A stretch of 18,896 nucleotides of DNA from Pseudomonadota bacterium (GTDB lineage: Bacteria; Pseudomonadota; Gammaproteobacteria; Woeseiales; Woeseiaceae), in NCBI GenBank assembly GCA_027295475.1, contig JAPUKV010000110.1, forward strand, positions 1 to 18,896. The letters are read 5' to 3'. Position 1 is the first letter of the stretch; each line of letters opens with the position of its first letter. The position numbers and the translations under genes are program-made. Positions 14,315-18,896 of the stretch are shown here, piece by piece. The notes below the pieces were generated by a model, which saw only the letters and a list, made by a program, of their open reading frames with translations, did not search any database and was not told where the DNA came from.

Positions 14315-15607
14315 ATGAAATTCGAGAGCCGACTGAAAACGCTGCTAAGCGCCATCACTGCCGTGATGCTGCTCTCTTGCAGTGCGTATCTGTGGGCCAG
14401 CGAAGGCGCAATTTATCCGCCGGACGATGACGCGGATAGTCTGCAGGATACGACCGACGATAGCGACTCGGGTTCCGCTGCGGTGGTTTCACCGGCAGAC
14501 CCAATCGTTGATCCCGCCGCTGACCAGCCGCCCGTCATTCCGCTGGCCGACGCAGTGACTACTGCCGACGGCCTGGCCGAACCATTGGCACTCTTGAATG
14601 CAGAAATTGCGCCAGGCACCTATAAGCAATTGTCCTGGACTGCGACTGAACTCTTCGAAGGGGTGCCAGTTTCTACTCCGGTGCTGGCTGTGAATGGCAG
14701 ACTGCCGGGCCCGACGCTTTGCCTGACAGCGGCCGTTCACGGCGACGAACTCAATGGCATTGAAATGATTCGTCGTATCATGCATGACCTGGACCCGCAG
14801 AAACTCTCGGGCGCCGTCCTCGGCGTTCCCATCGTAAATCTGCAGGGTTTTCGGCGCAGTTCGAGGTACCTGCCCGACCGGCGTGATTTGAATCGTTACT
14901 TTCCCGGCAACCCCACAGGCAGCGCAGCGGCCAGAATCGCCTATTCGTTTTTCGTCGAGGTCGTTCTCCACTGTGACGCACTGATCGATTTGCACACCGG
15001 TTCGTTCGAACGCACCAACCTTCCCCAGTTGCGCGCCGATTTGCGAAACCCCGATGTCGTCACGTTGACGCAGGGTTTCGGCGCCACGGTCATTCTTCAC
15101 AGCAGTCCGGCCAAGGGTACTCTGCGATATGCTGCAACCTCGGCCGGCATCCCTGCCGTAACACTCGAAGCCGGCGGACCGTCACAGCTTGAACTCAAGG
15201 AAGTCAAGCACGGTGTAAAAGGCATCGAGACACTTCTTCATACGCTCGGCATGGTCAAGAAGATGAGACTGTGGGGTGATCCGGAACCCGTCTATTACCG
15301 GTCAACCTGGATACGAGCAAATCGCGGCGGTATTCTTTTGGCCGATGTCAGCCTCGGCAGCACGGTAAGACAGGGCGACCTGCTCGGAACGATCACAGAC
15401 CCGATGAATAACGCCAGCAGCAGACTGTATTCGCCGTACTCGGGCCGCATCATTGGCATGGCGCGCAACCAGGTGGTCATGCCCGGGTTTGCGGTATTTC
15501 ACGTCGGCATACAAACGGATGAAACTCCGGCCAACGAATCCGGCGCCGACGATCCGCTCGCTGATGAGTCTGGTAGCGACGACTACGTTGACGGTATGTC
15601 AGAATAA
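14315..15607 (+). CDS. Exported AstE/AspA-like zinc carboxypeptidase-type hydrolase
   Basis: About 430 residues (numbered from a GTG two codons earlier, at 14309; the ATG at 14315 is preferred). The N-terminus has a hydrophobic segment ending MLLSCSAYLWA, readable as a lipobox with lipidated Cys24 or a signal peptide cut after AYLWA. An acidic, low-complexity stretch (38-75) follows. The hydrolase domain has VHGDELNG (zinc ligands His144, Glu147), DLNRYFPG, LIDLHTGS (His229) and TLEAGG (Glu287), the succinylglutamate desuccinylase/aspartoacylase pattern. The C-terminal beta-rich domain (RANRGGILLADVSLGSTVRQ to AVFHVG) is also typical, and an acidic tail ends the protein. Most family members are cytosolic; export implies an extracytoplasmic amide substrate, not arginine catabolism. 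It precedes the acyltransferases by about 48 bases and may share their transcript. Confidence 0.88.
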   Translation: MKFESRLKTLLSAITAVMLLSCSAYLWASEGAIYPPDDDADSLQDTTDDSDSGSAAVVSPADPIVDPAADQPPVIPLADAVTTADGLAEPLALLNAEIAPGTYKQLSWTATELFEGVPVSTPVLAVNGRLPGPTLCLTAAVHGDELNGIEMIRRIMHDLDPQKLSGAVLGVPIVNLQGFRRSSRYLPDRRDLNRYFPGNPTGSAAARIAYSFFVEVVLHCDALIDLHTGSFERTNLPQLRADLRNPDVVTLTQGFGATVILHSSPAKGTLRYAATSAGIPAVTLEAGGPSQLELKEVKHGVKGIETLLHTLGMVKKMRLWGDPEPVYYRSTWIRANRGGILLADVSLGSTVRQGDLLGTITDPMNNASSRLYSPYSGRIIGMARNQVVMPGFAVFHVGIQTDETPANESGADDPLADESGSDDYVDGMSE

Positions 15608-15655
15608 GACCCAGAAATACCGTACAAGCAACACACCGACCATGAGTCTGCACAC

Positions 15656-16546
15656 TTGATCAAGCGGCGCTCGGCTAAGCTGGGCGTGCAACTGCTGCTG
15701 GCATGCCTAAGAGTGTCCAGCAAGTTTCCGTACGGCGTACAGATGAGCTTAGGGCGCCTCGCCGGCCGATTTGTTTTTCATTTTGCGCGTAAGCGACGGG
15801 CGATCGCTGCGCGAAATCTCGAACTCTGCTTTCCCGAGATGACAATCGCTGAACGGCAAAAACTCCTTCGCGCCCATTTCTGTTCACTTGGCCGTGGACT
15901 CTTCGAATCCGGACTTGCGTATTGGGCCTCCGACGAACGGCTTCGTGACCTGGCGCGAATTGGTGGCATGGACAATTTGCAGGCTGCCCTCGCAAGGGGG
16001 CACGGCGTAATTCTGATTGCTGGTCATTTTACTTCGATGGAACTGGCCGGGCGACTGCTCGCGCTCGTCGTGGATTTCGATGTTGTGTTTCGACCTTTCA
16101 GTAATCCGGAAATCAATTCCATCGTGTACGCAGGGCGCCGGCGCGGCGTCGGAAAAGCAATACCGAAAAAGAGTTTTCGCCAGGTCATCGAAGGACTGAA
16201 GGCAAACCGGGCAATTCTCATTACGGTCGATCAGGCGACGACGGCCCGCAACAAAGTGATGGTACCCTTTTTTGCTGTCCCGGCGCCGACATCGATCAAT
16301 GTGGCGCAAATCGCGCAAAAAACCGCTGCCGCCGTGTTGCCACTGCTGTGGCTGCGGAAGCCTGACCTTTCGGGATACCGGATCGAAATCGGTACACCCT
16401 TGACCGGTTTTCCATCGGGCGATGCGCTGACGGATGCAAGCCGGATCAATACCTTGATTGAGGAACAGGTTCGTCAGGCGCCGGAGCAATATTACTGGAT
16501 TCACCGCCGCTTCAAGGCCGAGCCGTCCCCCTACGATGGGAAATAA
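15656..16546 (+). CDS. LpxL/HtrB-like lipid A acyltransferase, paralogue 1
   Basis: A 296-residue member of the lysophospholipid/lipid A acyltransferase family, which adds a secondary acyl chain to lipid A (or a related lipid) at the inner face of the inner membrane. It has an N-terminal membrane helix (LGVQLLLACLRV), the block ARNLELCFPEMTIAER, the catalytic HX4E motif in GHFTSMELAGR (His124, Glu129), ITVDQAT with the conserved Asp-Gln, and PFFAVPAPT. The C-terminus ends EQYYWIHRRFK, the usual family ending. The start is a TTG overlapping the stop of a tiny ATG-initiated frame (MSLHT); no good ribosome-binding site is seen. Compared with paralogue 2 it lacks about nine N-terminal residues, so a lost start or a small frameshift near 15655 is possible. 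A hairpin terminator follows the stop. Confidence 0.88.
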   Translation: MIKRRSAKLGVQLLLACLRVSSKFPYGVQMSLGRLAGRFVFHFARKRRAIAARNLELCFPEMTIAERQKLLRAHFCSLGRGLFESGLAYWASDERLRDLARIGGMDNLQAALARGHGVILIAGHFTSMELAGRLLALVVDFDVVFRPFSNPEINSIVYAGRRRGVGKAIPKKSFRQVIEGLKANRAILITVDQATTARNKVMVPFFAVPAPTSINVAQIAQKTAAAVLPLLWLRKPDLSGYRIEIGTPLTGFPSGDALTDASRINTLIEEQVRQAPEQYYWIHRRFKAEPSPYDGK

Positions 16547-16552
16547 AGGAAT

Positions 16553-16606
16553 AAGGGGTCGAACCTTTAAGGCCCCTTAGCGGTTCGACCCCTTTTGCCG
16601 TTTTTT
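16553..16606 (+). terminator. Long hairpin with T-run (intrinsic terminator or REP-like palindrome)
   Basis: Perfect 13-base arms, AAGGGGTCGAACC (16553-16565) and GGTTCGACCCCTT (16582-16594), flank a 16-base loop. The loop itself holds an AAGG/CCTT mini-stem. The second arm runs into TTTT and, after GCCG, TTTTTT (16601-16606). It starts 6 bases after the stop of acyltransferase 1, an ideal terminator position. Its GGGGTC...GACCCC tips also resemble palindromes dispersed in many gammaproteobacteria, so a mobile REP-type origin is possible. Confidence 0.8.
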
Positions 16607-16652
16607 CCTTTAAACTCGCGTCAAAAAAGAGGCCCGTACACCAATACTCATA

Positions 16653-17591
16653 ATGGCAGACAAACGTAAACCGCTATATCACTTCTGGACGCCGAACACC
16701 TGGTACCTCTGGCTCATTCTGGGATTGCTTCGCCTGAGTTTTCTGCTTCCGTACCATGTGCGCTTGCGTTTTTTTAAGTCTGTCGGCCGACTGCTGCACC
16801 GTTTCGATATCAAGCGGCGGGCGACAGCCCGGCGGAACATCGAACTTTGCTTTCCCGAGCTGACCCCGGATGAGCGGGATGCCCTTGTACTGGCACATTA
16901 CGAATCAATTGGCGCATCCTTGATGGAGCTTGGTCTCGCCCGCTGGGCGTCGCGTGAGAAAATTGCTGCAATGAGTCGAATCGACGGAGCAGAGCATCTG
17001 ACGACGGCCCTGCAGCAAGGCAAACGCGTTATTCTGCTGACCGGACACTTTACGTCCCTGGAGTTAAGTGGACGCATCATGCAGCACATTTGTCCCCGTA
17101 TCGACGCGGTGTTTCAGCAGCATCCCAACAAGTTCCTGATCGAAATCCTGCGAACGACCCGCGAGCGCATGGCGGAAAGTACGATTGCAAGCAGCGATGT
17201 GCGAAGCATGGTTCGCAGCCTCCGGTCGGGTGTGGCCCTTTGGTTTGCCCCTGATCAGTCGGTCCGCAGCAAACAATCCGTGCTGATCACGTTCTTCGGC
17301 GAGCCGGCCATGACCAATACCGCCACATCCAAACTGGCAAAACTCGGCAAAGCAGTCGCAATACCCTGGTTCGTCTGCCGTCTTCCCGAGGGCGGCTACC
17401 TCATGACGATCCTGCCACCGATGGAAAATTTTCCGAGCGACGATCCTGTGGAAGACACAAAGCAGTATGTTGCGATTCTCGAAGAGCAAATTCGCCGTTG
17501 TCCGGAGCAGTACATTTGGACCTACCGCAAATTCAAAGGCAGGCCGGAACCGTTGCCTGACGCTTATGCGAACCTGGATGAGCTGAAATAA
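16653..17591 (+). CDS. LpxL/HtrB-like lipid A acyltransferase, paralogue 2
   Basis: A 312-residue acyltransferase clearly related to the preceding gene. It has a longer N-terminus (MADKRKPLYHFWTPNTWYLW) before the membrane helix. ARRNIELCFPELTPDER, GHFTSLELSGR (HX4E: His132, Glu137), FAPDQSVRSKQSV (Asp201, Gln202), TFFGEPAM and the ending EQYIWTYRKFKGRPEP show a complete, probably active enzyme. The ATG has only a distant GAGG upstream. It sits downstream of a strong hairpin terminator, so it may have its own promoter within the 106-base gap. Its last 28 bases overlap the Kdo kinase gene tail-to-tail. The two paralogues probably add different acyl chains, as LpxL and LpxM/LpxP do, but which chain each adds cannot be read from the sequence. 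Confidence 0.92.
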   Translation: MADKRKPLYHFWTPNTWYLWLILGLLRLSFLLPYHVRLRFFKSVGRLLHRFDIKRRATARRNIELCFPELTPDERDALVLAHYESIGASLMELGLARWASREKIAAMSRIDGAEHLTTALQQGKRVILLTGHFTSLELSGRIMQHICPRIDAVFQQHPNKFLIEILRTTRERMAESTIASSDVRSMVRSLRSGVALWFAPDQSVRSKQSVLITFFGEPAMTNTATSKLAKLGKAVAIPWFVCRLPEGGYLMTILPPMENFPSDDPVEDTKQYVAILEEQIRRCPEQYIWTYRKFKGRPEPLPDAYANLDELK

Positions 17592-18295
17592 CCGTCGAGA
17601 ATCTGTTCCCAGTTAGTCTCGGAATAATGCAATTCAGGATCCAGCCGCTTGATCTTCTGCAGCGATCTGTGCAGCCGGGCGAGGTTTTTTTGTTGCCATG
17701 ACCCCGGCTGGCGTAATCTGCCACGATCGAAATCCACCAGCCAGAGCTTGTCGTTCTTGTCGATCTGAATATTGTAGGCATTCAGGTCAGCATGGAAGAC
17801 GCCCGCTTTGTGAAAGGCTGCGATGTCTCTGCCCAGCTTTTGCCAGAATTCTTTCGTGTGCGACCGTATTGCGATTCGATCCGCCAATGATAATACGTCA
17901 GCGATGAGGACCGTCAGCAGATCCGCTTTATAGGTCAGGCCTGAGCGAATATAACGGGCCGCAGCCGGCCGCGGCACCGGTAATCCCATGGCCGAGAGTT
18001 TCGATAATAAATGCCACTCGCCGAACCCGCGCGTCGCATCTTCACCTAGCCAAAAATACCTGTCTGCAATGAGTCGGCCGATCAGCCCGCCGCGGATGAA
18101 GTGGCGCAAAACGAATTCGCCCTGATCGCCTTTCACAATCATGGTATTGCCGCGGCCGGAAGACCGAAGCCGGCCCGTGACCGGGGAACAAGCCGGCCAG
18201 CCCGCAGCAGTGAATTCGGCAGCGGAGATTTGTCCGAAAATATCCCTGTCAAAAAGGATGGAGGCGTTGCCAGTCTGCAGGACACTTTCGTTCAA
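17564..18295 (-). CDS. kdkA: 3-deoxy-D-manno-octulosonic acid (Kdo) kinase KdkA
   Basis: A 243-residue lipopolysaccharide kinase that phosphorylates Kdo of the inner core at the cytoplasmic face of the inner membrane. Features are LRHFIRGGLIGRLIADRYFW, RGFGEWHLLSKLSAMGLPVP, the catalytic loop VFHADLNAYNIQID (His168, Asp170, Asn175) and the metal loop LWLVDFDRGRLR (Asp188, Asp190). These match the KdkA/RfaP lipopolysaccharide kinase family. The start is a TTG (LNESVLQTG) with GAGGA about 10 bases upstream; the next ATG, at codon 52, would cut the kinase fold. In Haemophilus and Vibrio, KdkA accompanies a core with a single Kdo. It converges on and overlaps acyltransferase 2 by 28 bases, grouping three lipid A/core genes together. 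Confidence 0.9.
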   Translation of the reverse strand: MNESVLQTGNASILFDRDIFGQISAAEFTAAGWPACSPVTGRLRSSGRGNTMIVKGDQGEFVLRHFIRGGLIGRLIADRYFWLGEDATRGFGEWHLLSKLSAMGLPVPRPAAARYIRSGLTYKADLLTVLIADVLSLADRIAIRSHTKEFWQKLGRDIAAFHKAGVFHADLNAYNIQIDKNDKLWLVDFDRGRLRQPGSWQQKNLARLHRSLQKIKRLDPELHYSETNWEQILDGYFSSSRFA

Positions 18296-18361
18296 GTTTA
18301 CCGATCCTCAGAAGATTTCGTCCACAATGAATGGTTTGGCGGCTTTCGGCTCATTTCGAGG

Positions 18362-18396
18362 TTTTTTAGTGATTTTTCTAGATTTTAACTTCATTT
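18362..18396. other. Helically phased T-tracts (likely bent DNA)
   Basis: Runs of T at 18362-18367, 18373-18377, 18383-18386 and 18394-18396 have centres 10.5, 9.5 and 10.5 bases apart, one helical turn each. Such phased A/T tracts curve DNA. They lie about 70-100 bases upstream of the kdkA start, where a curved region or UP-like element could act, though no clear core promoter is seen. The surrounding 18296-18614 has no gene I can support. Confidence 0.45.
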
Positions 18397-18410
18397 GCGG
18401 TAAAACCCAC

Positions 18411-18438
18411 ATTCCCGCGTTATCGCATTCGCGGGAAT
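18411..18438 (-). terminator. Perfect 9-base-pair hairpin
   Basis: ATTCCCGCG and CGCGGGAAT enclose a 10-base loop. On the minus strand it is followed by GTGGGTTTTA, on the plus strand by a T-run seven bases on (18445-18450). The GC-rich stem could end the transcript of the zinc-finger gene, about 180 bases after its stop, and insulate kdkA. T-runs are weak for either direction. Confidence 0.4.
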
Positions 18439-18455
18439 TCGGCTATTTTTGCAAC

Positions 18456-18481
18456 ATTTAGAGATATTTAGCGCCTTTTAG
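18456..18481. repeat. Three TTTAG units at 10-base spacing
   Basis: TTTAG occurs at 18457, 18467 and 18477, exactly one helical turn apart, with two forming TTTAGAG. A further related copy, ATTTAGGCGCC, lies about 110 bases on. No known element is recognised. Confidence 0.4.
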
Positions 18482-18614
18482 AGCCCTTAAACTGGTCCTA
18501 CAGGCCGAATATCAGCTTACGTTGCTGTCATCGGCAAATCGAGCGCGATCCGGGCACTTCGCTGATGTTCGGCACATTTAGGCGCCAATTCCTTACAATT
18601 AAAGAGAAATCGGC

Positions 18615-18845
18615 CTAGTCAGCCGAGTCGGCAAGGATATACACCGCCCCGCAATACGGGCACTTGGCCTCACCGGTTTCCTCGATGGGCAAATAGACTT
18701 TTGGATGGGAATTCCACAGATACATGCCAGGCATCGGGCAGGAGAGAGGAATGTCGTCGCGACGGACCTCGTATCTGCGTTGCGAATTTGCCTGAATAAG
18801 ATTCTGATCGACTGTTCCTGCTCTGGCTCTCACCGATATCACCAC
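18615..18845 (-). CDS. CHCC-type zinc-finger protein
   Basis: A protein of up to 76 residues with one zinc-finger of CHCC type. LSCPMPGMYLWNSHPKVYLP supplies Cys36 and His47, and AKCPYCGAVY supplies Cys62 and Cys65. The preceding RRYEVRRDDIPLSCP is the usual strand leading into the finger. Related domains occur in bacterial proteins of unknown role and in a mitochondrial complex I subunit (NDUFS6), where the zinc is structural. Start choices are GTG codons at 18845, 18842 or 18833; none has a good ribosome-binding site, so the first 20 residues are uncertain. A TATAAT box lies about 25 bases upstream. It is the last gene before the window edge. Confidence 0.85.
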   Translation of the reverse strand: MVISVRARAGTVDQNLIQANSQRRYEVRRDDIPLSCPMPGMYLWNSHPKVYLPIEETGEAKCPYCGAVYILADSAD

Positions 18846-18866
18846 GCTCGCATTGTTTTGCAGACG

Positions 18867-18872
18867 ATTATA
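18867..18872 (-). promoter_or_regulatory. Consensus -10 box (TATAAT) of the zinc-finger gene
   Basis: A perfect TATAAT on the minus strand, preceded by GC, would start transcription near 18860, 15 bases before the first GTG. The -35 would fall at the window edge (about 18890-18895) and only poorly matches consensus there. Confidence 0.45.
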
Positions 18873-18896
18873 GCAACCTGAGCCGATGCCTATCTG

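Overview
The window reads as chromosomal DNA of a Gram-negative gammaproteobacterium. It carries a Kdo kinase, LpxL-type lipid A acyltransferases, an MltD-type lytic transglycosylase, an outer-membrane-type FKBP lipoprotein, HtpG and a close relative of Escherichia coli PpnN. There are no rRNA or tRNA genes, CRISPR arrays or transposase genes. Starts are often GTG or TTG, and genes are tightly packed with frequent short overlaps. The organism cannot be named from the sequence alone; a marine or soil-type gammaproteobacterium is a reasonable guess.

Layout. (1) 1-560, minus: an edge-truncated exported thioredoxin-like protein behind a MerT-like metal transporter. (2) 561-981: mostly non-coding, with a weak dyad and a possible decayed 3' end of a DMT/EamA-type transporter. 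(3) 982-2556, minus: a VOC-family protein, an FKBP-type prolyl isomerase lipoprotein and MsrB. (4) 2663-6464, plus: a translationally coupled three-gene operon made of a plant-type (ALDH12) delta-1-pyrroline-5-carboxylate dehydrogenase, an OpuA/ProV-like ATPase, and a binding-protein/permease fusion. Together these suggest import and catabolism of a proline-related compatible solute. (5) 6476-9020, minus: htpG with a sigma-32-like promoter, and two small unknown genes behind what looks like a textbook class II CRP promoter. (6) 9021-9344: non-coding, with several dyads. (7) 9345-11761, minus: an unknown Ser-rich/Trp-rich protein, ppnN, and an L,D-transpeptidase-like YkuD protein that overlaps ppnN. 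(8) 11846-14171, minus: MltD with LysM repeats and a small membrane protein overlapping its stop codon. (9) 14315-17591, plus: an exported AstE/AspA-like zinc hydrolase, then two tandem LpxL/HtrB-like acyltransferase paralogues separated by a long hairpin terminator. (10) 17564-18295, minus: Kdo kinase, tail-to-tail and overlapping with the second acyltransferase. (11) 18296-18614: an AT-rich spacer with helically phased T-tracts and a perfect hairpin. (12) 18615-18845, minus: a CHCC zinc-finger protein with a strong -10 box near the window edge.

Functional themes are envelope construction and maintenance (acyltransferases, KdkA, MltD, YkuD, FKBP lipoprotein), stress and protein repair (HtpG, MsrB, FKBP, PpnN), and osmolyte/proline metabolism. 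No wholly new multi-gene system stands out. The most testable new points are the CRP -41.5 promoter driving two unknown small proteins, the P5C dehydrogenase/osmolyte-importer operon, and the tandem acyltransferase plus Kdo kinase cluster.
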